Shown here: positions 43,034 through 52,149 of the stretch, in pieces
Layout of the letters: each line of letters begins with the position of its first letter
Position numbering within the stretch: position 1 is the first letter of the stretch
Source of the DNA: JBDWFY01 sp965275915
GTDB taxonomy: Bacteria; Pseudomonadota; Alphaproteobacteria; Rhizobiales; Stappiaceae
Length of the DNA: 64,000 nt
Assembly (NCBI GenBank): GCA_965275915.1
Contig: CBDHYI010000006.1
Location: 248,001 to 312,000, forward strand
Direction of reading: 5' to 3'
Notes under the pieces: model-generated
Database searches by the model: none
Told to the model about the DNA's origin: nothing
What the model saw: the letters and a program-made list of their open reading frames with translations, nothing else
Made by a program: the position numbers and the translations under genes

Positions 43034-45277
43034 ATGAGCCGTATGCAGGATTTCTGTGACGCATGGACGTTCATTGAAGGATTTCACGAGGATTGGCCTC
43101 ATAAAGTCCAAAATGGCCTGAAGGTCGAGATACCGCACACAGCCGTCGAGCTTCCCTTCGACTATTTTGACGAGCGCTGCTACCAACGCCCGTTTACTTA
43201 TCAGAAGCAGCTTCGGTGGGAGGACCGGTTTCATGGCAAGGAAGTTCATCTGGTCTTCGACGGCGCGATGGCGAACGCCAAAGTCTATATAAATGGGGAA
43301 CCGGTTGCCGCTCATCCGGACGGTTATACCCCCTTTGAGGCGCGTCTGACCGATCATCTGACGGCGGGGGACAATCTGATCACGGTCGTGATCGATGGTT
43401 CGGAAAATCCTGAAATACCGCCCTTTGGCGGACGGATCGACTATCTGACCTATGCCGGTATTTATCGGGAAGTCTGGCTGAAAGTCACGGACAGCGTCTC
43501 GATAAAAAATGTCCGGATTGAAACGCAAAATGTACTTGAGGAAGAGAAGTCCGTTGTCCTTGAGTGCGACATTGCCAATCCCCGGGGACTCGGCCTTGAA
43601 GGACGCTGGTATGTCGAAATACTGGCTCCGGACGGAACCGTTGTGGCAGCTAAGGAAGCGGATCTTTCTACGGAGCGAACGCGGATCGAGTTTCAAAAGC
43701 TTGACGATATCGCACTGTGGACTCTGGAGGAACCGGCACTCTACCAGCTTAGAGCGTCCCTTCATTCCACATCCCACAGTGATGAAATCAGGCAACAATT
43801 CGGGTTCAGAACAGCTGAGTTTTCTCCTGACGGTTTTCGGCTCAACGGCCGAAAACTCAAACTGATCGGCCTTAACCGGCATCAGTCCTTTCCCTATTCA
43901 GGCTATGCGCAGGGGCGCGCTTCTCAGGAAAAGGATGCCGAGATCCTGAAATTCGATCTCGCCTGCAACATAGTGCGGACATCTCATTACCCGCAATCGC
44001 GCTGGTTTTTGGATCACTGCGACCGGATCGGCCTACTGGTGCTTGAGGAAATCCCGGGATGGCAGCATATCGGCGGTGCGAAGTGGAAAGACGAGGCAGT
44101 CAGAAATGTGCGCCGAATGATCGAACGGGATTGGAACCGCCCCTCGATTATCCTTTGGGGAGTCAGGATCAATGAATCGCCGGACGACGATGCGTTTTAT
44201 CGCCGGACCAATGAGATGGCACGCAATCTTGACCCCACGCGCCAGACCGGCGGCATCCGCAAACACACGAACAGCTCGTTGCTGGAAGATGTCTACACGT
44301 TCAATGATTTCGTCCTGGGCGAATTCGAACTGCCTTTTTCCAATCGCCCGCGAATGCCGTTGCGCGATCAGCGTGAAGTGACCGGCCTGGACAGACACGT
44401 GCCCTATATGGTCACCGAATTTAACGGTCATATGTTTCCGACAAAGGTGTTTGACCAGGAACAGCGGCAAGCGGAACATGTGACCCGGCACCTGGATATC
44501 CTGAATGCGACCTACGGCGATGATCACATCGCCGGATGCATCGGCTGGTGCATGTTCGACTACAACACCCACAGCGATTTCGGCTCGGGCGACCGGGTCT
44601 GCCATCACGGCGTGATGACCATGTTTCGTGAACCGAAATTCGCCGCATACACCTATGCCAGCCAAGGTGATCCAGCCAATCGCATTGTTCTTGAACCGGT
44701 CACATTCTGGGCACGGGGAGAACGCAACATTGGCGGTACGCTGCCGCTCATTATCCTGACAAACTGCGATCAGGTGCGCCTCAATTTTCCAAGCGGCGCT
44801 CACACGGACGTGTTTCCGGATAAGAACACCTACCCTCACCTGCCCCACCCGCCGGTCATCGTCCGCCATGAAAATCTGCCCGAGAGTGAACTTGGAAAAT
44901 GGGGAACGAAATGGCACGATATTGAAATTGTTGGTTATCTGGGATCGCAGGACGTCGTCAGACGGACCTACGCCGCCGATCCGGTCGCGGATCGACTGGA
45001 TGTCGTCGCCGACAGTGCCGTTCTTTCGGCGAGCCATCGGGAGACGCGCGTTGCTATTCGTGCCCTCGATCAGGTTGGCAACCTATTGCCGTTCATCGAT
45101 GCACCGATTGAAATACAGGTTTCAGGACCTGCGACGCTGATAGGCCCCGCCCGTCCAACCTTGAGAGGCGGTGCGACGGCATGCTGGATCAGATCCTCGG
45201 GCGCTGCCGGAACGATAATCGTGACAGTCTCAAGCCCCAGATTTGAAAGCCGGGACATTCAGATTGCCGCAAGGTGA
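43034..45277 (+). CDS. Glycoside hydrolase family 2 protein
   Basis: A 747-aa beta-glycosidase of the beta-galactosidase/beta-glucuronidase family with no signal peptide, so it acts in the cytoplasm on imported sugars. The N-terminal sugar-binding domain (AMANAKVYINGEPVAAHPDGYTPFEARL, YAGIYREVWLKV), immunoglobulin-like domain, and TIM barrel are in order. Acid/base Glu381 is in LWGVRINES and the probable nucleophile Glu462 in PYMVTEFNGH. The ATG at 43034 is chosen; a GTG at 43022 is possible. It ends with a 19-base convergent overlap with the next gene and faces the sugar cluster. Confidence 0.9.
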   Translation: MSRMQDFCDAWTFIEGFHEDWPHKVQNGLKVEIPHTAVELPFDYFDERCYQRPFTYQKQLRWEDRFHGKEVHLVFDGAMANAKVYINGEPVAAHPDGYTPFEARLTDHLTAGDNLITVVIDGSENPEIPPFGGRIDYLTYAGIYREVWLKVTDSVSIKNVRIETQNVLEEEKSVVLECDIANPRGLGLEGRWYVEILAPDGTVVAAKEADLSTERTRIEFQKLDDIALWTLEEPALYQLRASLHSTSHSDEIRQQFGFRTAEFSPDGFRLNGRKLKLIGLNRHQSFPYSGYAQGRASQEKDAEILKFDLACNIVRTSHYPQSRWFLDHCDRIGLLVLEEIPGWQHIGGAKWKDEAVRNVRRMIERDWNRPSIILWGVRINESPDDDAFYRRTNEMARNLDPTRQTGGIRKHTNSSLLEDVYTFNDFVLGEFELPFSNRPRMPLRDQREVTGLDRHVPYMVTEFNGHMFPTKVFDQEQRQAEHVTRHLDILNATYGDDHIAGCIGWCMFDYNTHSDFGSGDRVCHHGVMTMFREPKFAAYTYASQGDPANRIVLEPVTFWARGERNIGGTLPLIILTNCDQVRLNFPSGAHTDVFPDKNTYPHLPHPPVIVRHENLPESELGKWGTKWHDIEIVGYLGSQDVVRRTYAADPVADRLDVVADSAVLSASHRETRVAIRALDQVGNLLPFIDAPIEIQVSGPATLIGPARPTLRGGATACWIRSSGAAGTIIVTVSSPRFESRDIQIAAR

Positions 45278-46584
45278 GCGGCCTCAGCAGCAATTTGATC
45301 CGCTGCTTTTGTTCCTGAGAAATCCGGATCAAGCAGTGTGAGAAGTTTTTTGGCTTTCTCGCGCTTGTCTCCGGATCCCCGGCCGATAATCACGATCTCC
45401 GCTGCCTTTGGATCATCAAGTGCTGTGTCCTGAGCGCTCTGATGGATTGCGTAGGCCACCCAGCACGCAACGGCGTGTTTTGCGAATGGCGCATCCCGGC
45501 CATAGGACATGAGGTGCTTGAAAACAGGCAGAATGCGGATCGGCAGCTTCTCCGTGCCATCCATTGCAATCTGCTTCAGCGAATGCTTAAGCGCCGGATT
45601 GGAAAAGCGTGTGATCAACGCATCGCAATATGCCGGGCTCTCGTTTCTTATAAGCTCCGGCAAAGTCGCTCCGGCTTCCCGCATCAAACCTCGAACCTGT
45701 CTCAGGATCTCCGGATCGGATATTGCGTCATGGACGAACTGATGCCCCCTCAACTGGCCGAAATACGCTAAGAGGGAGTGTGGGCCGTTCAGCAGACGCA
45801 ATTTTCTGAGTTCATACGGCGTCACGTCTGATACCAGTCGGGCTCCGGTTCCTTCCCAGTCCGGCCGGGAAGAGAGAAACCGGTTTTCTATTATCCATTC
45901 TGAAAATTCTTCCGTTGCGACCGGCGCTTGATCGTCCCAACCGGTTTCCGTGCGCACATCCGCTTTGAGTGCCTCGGTCGTCGCCGGCGTAATTCTGTCG
46001 ACCATGGTATTGGGAAAACAAACAGACCGATCAAGATAGTCGCCAATTTCGAGTCCGGCTTCTGCTGCAAATGCATGAATACCGCTTTTGAGACGGTCTC
46101 CATTGTTAGAGAGATTGTCACAGCTCAAAATGGTGATCGGCTCGCTGTTCCCAGCCTTTCTCGCCGCCAGTCCATAGACAAGATAACTCAGCAAAGAACC
46201 AGGTGCTTCGGACGCGAGATCCTGTTTGATCTGCGCATCTTCGACGTCGAGCGCACCGGTTGTCGGATCGATCCCATAACCCTTTTCCGTCACAGTAATT
46301 GTAATGATTGTGACAGCGGGATCAGCGACTGCCTGAATGATCTTTTGAGGATTTTCCGGTGCGACGAGGATGTCATCCAGCACATTCATACGCTCAAAGG
46401 CGGCGCTGCCGGGACCATAGATAGCAAGGGTATACTCAAAGTCCTGGCTTTTCAGGCGATCACGGGTGTCCGGCCGACGAAGCGAAACGCCTGTTATGCG
46501 CCAGTTCTTACCGGCATTCTGAGTGTACCAGAACTGGTGGGCGCGGCTGAAGTTACCCACGCCGAAATGGACAATCTTTGGCAT
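45259..46584 (-). CDS. Mannitol dehydrogenase family oxidoreductase (UxuB-like)
   Basis: A 441-aa NAD-dependent polyol-specific long-chain dehydrogenase. It begins MPKIVHFGVGNFSRAHQFWY, the Rossmann-type start of the family, and has ITITVTEKGYGIDP, ILSCDNLSNNGDRLKSG, FPNTMVDRITPAT and the C-terminal KLRLLNGPHSLLAYFGQLRGH with the catalytic-region lysine. Family members reduce fructuronate or tagaturonate or oxidise polyols; sequence alone does not choose between them. It lies in the sugar cluster, 45 bases after the end of the GntR gene on the same strand, so the two are probably co-transcribed. Confidence 0.88.
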   Translation of the reverse strand: MPKIVHFGVGNFSRAHQFWYTQNAGKNWRITGVSLRRPDTRDRLKSQDFEYTLAIYGPGSAAFERMNVLDDILVAPENPQKIIQAVADPAVTIITITVTEKGYGIDPTTGALDVEDAQIKQDLASEAPGSLLSYLVYGLAARKAGNSEPITILSCDNLSNNGDRLKSGIHAFAAEAGLEIGDYLDRSVCFPNTMVDRITPATTEALKADVRTETGWDDQAPVATEEFSEWIIENRFLSSRPDWEGTGARLVSDVTPYELRKLRLLNGPHSLLAYFGQLRGHQFVHDAISDPEILRQVRGLMREAGATLPELIRNESPAYCDALITRFSNPALKHSLKQIAMDGTEKLPIRILPVFKHLMSYGRDAPFAKHAVACWVAYAIHQSAQDTALDDPKAAEIVIIGRGSGDKREKAKKLLTLLDPDFSGTKAADQIAAEAAHLAAI

Positions 46585-46629
46585 GCAGGTCTCCTGGCCT
46601 CTTCACATGAACGGGTTTCGCAGCACCGG

Positions 46630-47358
46630 TCAGTTGAAATATTCAGAGTGGCGTTCTTCTAGGTCCGACAGGACGGACAGGATTGAGATCAGATGAATAT
46701 GGGCGATGTCAAATGCACCGGACAAGTCCCGATCGCAAATGGCGTCAAACAGAGCCTTGTGTTCGCCGTAAAGCGTCTCCAGATGATCGTCCTTTTGCAG
46801 CGACAATACCCTAAGCCGGTCCAGAATCATCTTTTCGCTTTCCAACACCTTTGCGGCCCGCGGATACCCGGTTGCTGCGGCAAGGATCAGATGAAATGCG
46901 TCATCGTGTTTGCTGAACAGCCAGTAATCGCGTTCTTCAATGGCGGCGTTCTGGCTTTCCAGATTGTCAACAAGCTCATCGTATGCCTGGTCCGGCAATC
47001 CCTGCTCGACCAGGTGCCGGATGTTCGCCATCTCCAGCGCTTCGCGCAGAAAACGGGCCTCGAGAATTTTGCTTCTGTCCAGTTTGGCGACGAAATTGCC
47101 CCGACTGGGTAAAGTGGTCACGAGGCCCGCTTCCCGGAGCCGCATGAATGCTTCGCGCACCGGCGTGCGGCTCGCACCGAACTTGGCTCCGATCTCCGCC
47201 TCGGAGATGATACAACCCGGCGAAAGGTCCATTCTGAGGATCGCCTGCTTGATAGCGCGAAATATCTGTTCGCCGGCAGGTTTGCGGACATCCACCTTTG
47301 GCATTTGCAGATCTGCGATCTGTGTGCCAGGACTGATTTCAACCGTGGTTTTGGGCAT
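46630..47358 (-). CDS. GntR-family regulator, FadR/FCD subfamily
   Basis: A 242-aa repressor. Winged helix: EQIFRAIKQAILRMDLSPGCIISEAEIGAKFGASRTPVREAFMRLREAGLVTTLPSRGNFVAKL. The C-terminal all-helical FCD domain contains the metal-ligand pattern (Asp and His in DDAFHLILAAATGYP, and later His residues in YGEHKALFDAICDRDLSGAFDIAHIHL). It is divergent from the oxidoreductase-ABC operon and shares with it an intergenic region with GGTATACC-type sites, so it very likely controls both directions in response to a sugar-derived ligand. Confidence 0.9.
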   Translation of the reverse strand: MPKTTVEISPGTQIADLQMPKVDVRKPAGEQIFRAIKQAILRMDLSPGCIISEAEIGAKFGASRTPVREAFMRLREAGLVTTLPSRGNFVAKLDRSKILEARFLREALEMANIRHLVEQGLPDQAYDELVDNLESQNAAIEERDYWLFSKHDDAFHLILAAATGYPRAAKVLESEKMILDRLRVLSLQKDDHLETLYGEHKALFDAICDRDLSGAFDIAHIHLISILSVLSDLEERHSEYFN

Positions 47359-47391
47359 ATTCCCGCTTTTGTCTGTCAGAAACTTCCTGCC

Positions 47392-47431
47392 AGTATACCG
47401 GTGTTCCGGCTATTTACAACCGGTATACCGG
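47392..47431. promoter_or_regulatory. Putative GntR operators in the divergent promoter region
   Basis: A perfect 12-bp palindrome CCGGTATACCGG lies at 47420-47431, and a second partial copy, AGTATACCGG, at 47392-47401. Operators built round GTATAC are common for FCD-type GntR proteins. Both sites lie between the GntR start and the first Gfo/Idh gene. Confidence 0.7.
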
Positions 47432-47482
47432 CATGCTAACCAACGAAGGTGCCGATAGTTGGCGGGAACGCTGGGAGACGAG

Positions 47483-48523
47483 ATGCAGGTAGCGTTGGTT
47501 GGCTTGGGAATGGTGGCCAAAACACATGTAGCCGCAATCGCGGCGACAAACGGGCGTATTGTTTTACGCGGTCTTCTGTCCCGCACCCCCGCCAAAGCGA
47601 ACGCATTTGCCGGTGAGGCTTCCCGGTCCCTGAGTGCCTCGCCAATCGCTTACAACGATATCCGGGACATCGCGGATGACCCGAAAATCGAGTTTGTCAT
47701 CGTTGCGACTCCACCCAATCAGCGAGTGGAAATTGTCACGGCGCTGTGCGGCACAGGCAAGCACATTCTGATGGAAAAGCCGATTGAGCGGACCTTCGCT
47801 GCCGCGTCTGACATCGTTGCCCGATGCGCTGATGCCGGCGTAAAGCTTGGCATCGTATTCCAGCACCGGATGCGGGAGTCGGCGCGGAAACTGGCGCTGC
47901 TGCTACAGGAAGGAACGCTGGGTGACATAGATGTCGTTCAGATCAACGTTCCCTGGTGGCGGAAGCAATCCTATTATGATGAACCCGGTCGAGGGACTTA
48001 TGAGCGCGATGGCGGCGGCGTCCTGATTTCCCAGGCTATTCACACACTCGATCTTGCGCTGACATTCACAGGACCTGTTTCCGCGGTTCATGCGATGGCG
48101 CGAACATCGAGACTTCACAAAATGGAGTCGGAAGATTTTGTCTCGGCCGGTCTTGAATTTGCTGGAGGTGCGGTTGGTTCGCTGGTCGCGACAACGGCCG
48201 ACTATCCCGGCGCGGGCGAGTCCATCACACTCAATTGCCGAAATGGAACCGCTGTTCTGAGAACGGCGCAACTCGATATCTTTTGGCGGAACGGTAAAAC
48301 CGAGACGTTCGGCGGCGAGGGAGCCAGTGGCGGCGGAGCCGATCCGATGGCATTCACCCATGAATGGCATCAGGCCATTCTCGAGGACTTCGCGGAGGCT
48401 GTCACAGAAGATCGTGAACCGGCAGCGTCCGGCAGAAAGGCACTGGCCGTGCATCAGCTCATCGACGCTTTGGTGACCTCCTCTGCCAAGAAACAGGTCG
48501 TCAGCCTGCCCGTTATGGAGTAA
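47483..48523 (+). CDS. Gfo/Idh/MocA family oxidoreductase (first of three)
   Basis: A 346-aa NAD(P)-dependent sugar or inositol dehydrogenase-like protein. The Rossmann start is MQVALVGLGMVAKTHVAAIA, followed by VIVATPPNQRVEIVTALCGTGKHILMEKPIERT with the family's EKP motif, and a C-terminal domain with GGGVLISQAIHTLDLALTFTGPV, which carries the conserved His-x-x-Asp pattern of the catalytic region. The ATG at 47483 has a GGGAG site. It heads the operon that continues through the ABC transporter. Confidence 0.9.
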   Translation: MQVALVGLGMVAKTHVAAIAATNGRIVLRGLLSRTPAKANAFAGEASRSLSASPIAYNDIRDIADDPKIEFVIVATPPNQRVEIVTALCGTGKHILMEKPIERTFAAASDIVARCADAGVKLGIVFQHRMRESARKLALLLQEGTLGDIDVVQINVPWWRKQSYYDEPGRGTYERDGGGVLISQAIHTLDLALTFTGPVSAVHAMARTSRLHKMESEDFVSAGLEFAGGAVGSLVATTADYPGAGESITLNCRNGTAVLRTAQLDIFWRNGKTETFGGEGASGGGADPMAFTHEWHQAILEDFAEAVTEDREPAASGRKALAVHQLIDALVTSSAKKQVVSLPVME

Positions 48524-48526
48524 CGA

Positions 48527-49546
48527 ATGGCCAACCCGATTAAATTTGCCGCACTTGGAATTGAGCATCGCCACATATTCGGAATGGCACAGAATATGAT
48601 AGATGTCGGCGCTGAATTTGTCTGCTGGTGGAATGACGGTGACCCGCAGCCAAAGGAAGGATTCGAAAAGCGATTCCCGAATGTGCAGCGTGTCACGGCA
48701 ATAACGGAGATTCTGGAAAATCCGGAGATTGATCTGGTTCTGATCGCCGATATCCCGGCCGCACGGGCGGAACTGGCCATATTGGCGATGGATGCCGGCA
48801 AGGATGTGATGGTCGACAAACCGGGTTGCACGACGCTCGAACAACTTGAGGCTTTAAGGACGTGCGCTGCCCGCACGGGACGGATCTGGTCGGTGGATTT
48901 CTCGGAGCGGTTTGAAGTGGCCAGTGTCACAAGAGCCGCGAAGTTGGTAAAAGCCGGTGCCGTGGGAAAGGTCGTTCAGACTGTGGGCCTGGGACCGCAT
49001 CGCCTGAACGCCCCGACCCGTCCGGACTGGTTCTTCGATCGGGGCAGCTACGGCGGCATCCTGTGCGATATCGCCTCGCATCAGATCGATCAGTTCCTCT
49101 ATTTCACAGGATCTGCCGATGCTGACATAACAATGGCTTCGGTCGGAAACTACGCGAACCGGGACCGGCCGGGTCTTCAGGATTTTGGAGAAATCGCACT
49201 CAAAAGCGATAACGGTCACGGGTATGTCCGGGTTGACTGGTATACGCCGGATGCGCTTCCGAATTGGGGCGACGGGCGCCTGACTATCCTTGGAACAGAG
49301 GGCTATATCGAGCTGCGGAAATATGTCGATGTGGCAGGGGCCGAGGGGATCGACCACCTTTTTCTTGTCAATGGCAACCGCTGTGAAAAAATCGATTGCA
49401 GCGGGGCCGGCCTCCCCTATTTCGGCAACCTGGCTGCGGACATTCGCAACAGAACCGAAACGGCGATGCCGCAGACGCATGCCTTCAAGGTGATGGAGCT
49501 TGCGATCAAGGCGCAGATGATCGCTGAAGGGAGATCTGTCGGATGA
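48527..49546 (+). CDS. Gfo/Idh/MocA family oxidoreductase (second of three)
   Basis: A 339-aa member of the same family but more diverged: MANPIKFAALGIEHRHIFGM replaces the usual glycine-rich GxGxxG loop with GIEHRH, and the EKP motif reads VDKPGCTTLEQL. The C-terminal domain keeps SYGGILCDIASHQIDQFLYFTG with the His and Asp positions. The altered nucleotide loop may change cofactor use. It starts three bases after the previous gene and overlaps the next by four bases. Confidence 0.87.
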   Translation: MANPIKFAALGIEHRHIFGMAQNMIDVGAEFVCWWNDGDPQPKEGFEKRFPNVQRVTAITEILENPEIDLVLIADIPAARAELAILAMDAGKDVMVDKPGCTTLEQLEALRTCAARTGRIWSVDFSERFEVASVTRAAKLVKAGAVGKVVQTVGLGPHRLNAPTRPDWFFDRGSYGGILCDIASHQIDQFLYFTGSADADITMASVGNYANRDRPGLQDFGEIALKSDNGHGYVRVDWYTPDALPNWGDGRLTILGTEGYIELRKYVDVAGAEGIDHLFLVNGNRCEKIDCSGAGLPYFGNLAADIRNRTETAMPQTHAFKVMELAIKAQMIAEGRSVG

Positions 49547-50604
49547 TCCGTGTTGCCATCATAGGTGCCGGCATCGGGCGGGAACATCTCGCCGGCTATC
49601 AGGCCTTGCCTGATCTGTTTTCGGTGCAGGCCCTTTGCGATCTGGACAGGGACAGAGCCGCCGAGGTGATCGGTGAAAATCCCATTCGCCTTGAAACGGA
49701 TTTTTCCTCGATTCTGGCCGATCCGGACATTGATCTGATCGATATATGCCTCCCGCCACATCTGCATTTCTCATCGACAATCGATGCACTCAAGGCAGGC
49801 AAACACGTCGTCTGTGAGAAACCGCTTGTTACATCGCTCCATGAAGTTGACCTTCTGATTGACGCGTCGGAAAAAGCACAGCGCATGCTGTTCCCGGTGT
49901 TTCAGTATCGCTTCGGTCCGGCGATGGCGCAGCTTCAGGCGCTGGTCGATGCCGACCTGACCGGTCGGGCCTATGCCGCCAGTATGGAGACGCATTGGGA
50001 CCGGGATGCCGATTATTACGCAGTACCATGGCGTGGCACCTGGGACGGTGAAAATGGCGGAGCCGTTCTGGGCCATGCTATTCACAATCACGATCTGATG
50101 ATCGCTATTCTGGGGCCCGTCGCCCGCATCTCGGCGGCAACCGCGACCAGGGTCAATGCGATCGAAGTCGAAGACTGTGCCGCGATTTCGTTTCAGATGG
50201 AAAGCGGCGCACTGGTCACCAGTTCAATAACTTTGGGAGCCGCCGACAATACCAGCCGAATTCGCATATGCTTTGAAGGACTGACCGCTGAAAGCGGAAC
50301 CGAACCTTACGCTCCGGCGACAGGCGAATGGACCTTCACTGCCCGCTGGCCGGCCAGTCAGGAACAGGTGGATGCCGTTCTTGAGACCGTCGGAGAGGTT
50401 CACGCAGGATATGCCGGCTTTTTCGAGGCCCTTGCCAAAGCCCTTGATGGAGAGACCCGCAACCGGGCCGTCACCTTGCAGGACGGGCGGCGATCGATAG
50501 AACTGGTTACCGCGATTTATCAGGCCGCGCGTCTTGGAAAGTCCGTCGACTTGCCACTCGATTCTGACAATACTCTTTATCTGGGCTGGCGTCCCGATAA
50601 ATGA
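49543..50604 (+). CDS. Gfo/Idh/MocA family oxidoreductase (third of three)
   Basis: A 353-aa member with a standard Rossmann loop (MIRVAIIGAGIGREHLAGYQ), CLPPHLHFSSTIDALKAGKHVVCEKPLVTS with the EKP motif, and GGAVLGHAIHNHDLMIAILGPV in the C-terminal domain. It overlaps the preceding gene (ATGA). Three family members in one operon suggest a multi-step oxidation, reduction or epimerisation of the imported sugar, as in known keto-sugar pathways; the substrate is unknown. Confidence 0.9.
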   Translation: MIRVAIIGAGIGREHLAGYQALPDLFSVQALCDLDRDRAAEVIGENPIRLETDFSSILADPDIDLIDICLPPHLHFSSTIDALKAGKHVVCEKPLVTSLHEVDLLIDASEKAQRMLFPVFQYRFGPAMAQLQALVDADLTGRAYAASMETHWDRDADYYAVPWRGTWDGENGGAVLGHAIHNHDLMIAILGPVARISAATATRVNAIEVEDCAAISFQMESGALVTSSITLGAADNTSRIRICFEGLTAESGTEPYAPATGEWTFTARWPASQEQVDAVLETVGEVHAGYAGFFEALAKALDGETRNRAVTLQDGRRSIELVTAIYQAARLGKSVDLPLDSDNTLYLGWRPDK

Positions 50605-50639
50605 CGACCCAGTAAATGATCAAACCGGGAGGAAATGGA

Positions 50640-51914
50640 ATGATCAAACACCGCAAACTGCTCGTCGGCACTTTCGCCTTTGCCATGATTGCCGGGGGAT
50701 CCCTGGCCTCGGCTCAGGAAATCCGTTTCATGTGTTCGTCGGACGGAAATGAATGTGAAGTTGCCGAAGACATCATTTCCCGTTTCGAAGCTGAAAACGA
50801 AGGTGTCGATGTTGTCATCGACAAGGTCCCCTATAAGGCAATTCTTGAAAATCTGCCGGTCCAGCTGGCTGCCGGATCAGGTCCCGATATTGCGAAAGTG
50901 ACGGACCTTGGCGGTCTCAATGAATACTACCTGGATCTGGCACCCTACGTGGACCGGGACTACTGGGAAAAATCGTTCGGCGATACGCTCGACTGGTATC
51001 GCGGCTCACCGGATGATGAAGGCATCTACGGTATGCATTCTCAACTGACGATTACCGGGCCTTACATCAATAAAACGCTGTTCGAACAGGCCGGTGTAGA
51101 GGTGCCCGGACCTGACGCCGATTGGGACACATGGGCCGAAGCCGCCCGCCAGGTTGCAAAAGCAACAGAAACCCCCTTCCCCATGGCAATGGATCGATCC
51201 GGCCACCGTATCGCCGGACCGGCCATTTCCTACGGCGCGAAACTTTTTGACGAAAACGGCGAACCCATCCTCGTGGACGATGCCTTCACGGAGTATGTCC
51301 AAAAATTTGTCGACTGGCACAATGACGGCACGATGGCCCGGGATGTCTGGGGTGCCACCGGCGGAACAAGTTATCAGGACGCTGCTCAGGAGTTTATCAA
51401 CGGCGAAATAGTCTATTATTTTTCCGGCAGCTGGCAGGCGCAGCGGATGGATTCGTCGATTGGTGATGCGTTTGACTGGGAGGTCGTCGGTTCTCCCTGC
51501 GGATCGGCGGGCTGCTCAGGCATGCCCGGTGGTTCTGGTATTGTCGGCTTCAAGGATACCGAGCATCCGGAAATCGTCGCCAAGCTGATCGACTATCTTG
51601 CGCAGGAAGACAATTATGCCGAACTGACGGCAAGAACGTTGAATATTCCCGCCCATGCTGCGGTTGCAGCCAAGGGTGTGACATATGTCGACGCATCCGA
51701 GAAAGCCAACAAGGCACTGAACACCTGGGGCGCTCAGGTCGCGAAGATTCTGCCGGTCGCCTTCAAGTACCAGGGGTACAAAAACAATCGGGCGATGTTC
51801 AACATCACTCTGGCCCGTGTCTCTCAGGCAATTGTCGGCGAACTGACCGTCGAACAGGCTATGGACCGCGCTAAGGAGGATCTTGCCGAAGCGCTGGCCG
51901 AAGCCAACAAATAG
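50640..51914 (+). CDS. ABC transporter sugar-binding protein, CUT1 type
   Basis: A 424-aa periplasmic binding protein (family 1 extracellular solute-binding). Signal peptide MIKHRKLLVGTFAFAMIAGG ends SLASAQ; the mature part has CSSDGNECEVAEDIISRFEAENEGVDVVIDKVPYKAILENLPVQLAAGSGPDIAKVTDLGGL and NKTLFEQAGVEVPGPDADWDTWAEAARQV. A GGGAGG ribosome site precedes the ATG at 50640. It delivers the sugar to the two permeases that follow. A strong hairpin after the stop may stabilise this mRNA section, as expected for a subunit needed in excess. Confidence 0.93.
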   Translation: MIKHRKLLVGTFAFAMIAGGSLASAQEIRFMCSSDGNECEVAEDIISRFEAENEGVDVVIDKVPYKAILENLPVQLAAGSGPDIAKVTDLGGLNEYYLDLAPYVDRDYWEKSFGDTLDWYRGSPDDEGIYGMHSQLTITGPYINKTLFEQAGVEVPGPDADWDTWAEAARQVAKATETPFPMAMDRSGHRIAGPAISYGAKLFDENGEPILVDDAFTEYVQKFVDWHNDGTMARDVWGATGGTSYQDAAQEFINGEIVYYFSGSWQAQRMDSSIGDAFDWEVVGSPCGSAGCSGMPGGSGIVGFKDTEHPEIVAKLIDYLAQEDNYAELTARTLNIPAHAAVAAKGVTYVDASEKANKALNTWGAQVAKILPVAFKYQGYKNNRAMFNITLARVSQAIVGELTVEQAMDRAKEDLAEALAEANK

Positions 51915-51929
51915 TCAGAGCCCATGCTT

Positions 51930-51968
51930 GCCCGGAAGACGCGGACCCTGTCAAAGTGTCTTCCGGGC
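51930..51968 (+). repeat. Stem-loop between binding protein and permease genes
   Basis: GCCCGGAAGAC (51930-51940) and GTCTTCCGGGC (51958-51968) are perfect 11-base inverted repeats with a 17-base loop and no T-run. The place, just after a binding-protein gene in an ABC operon, is typical for hairpins that slow 3'-5' decay and raise its expression relative to the permeases. Confidence 0.75.
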
Positions 51969-52149
51969 GGTGCAGCGTTTTCGGGAAAGACGCACAGCGC
52001 GTATGCCTTTTGAAAGCGCCGCCAAATGAGCCGGAGCAATCTCGCAACTGGCACCACGGCGCGCAAGCCGCCCTGTCAGCGACCAAAATCGCCGCGGTCA
52101 AATGCGTCAAGCTGATCACAACTTGCTCTGGGGCGGGGGGATAGCTGAA

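Noticed and set aside
42914..43882. 322-codon minus-strand ORF opposite the GH2 gene
   Set aside because: Antisense shadow of a clear glycosidase; no protein-like motifs.
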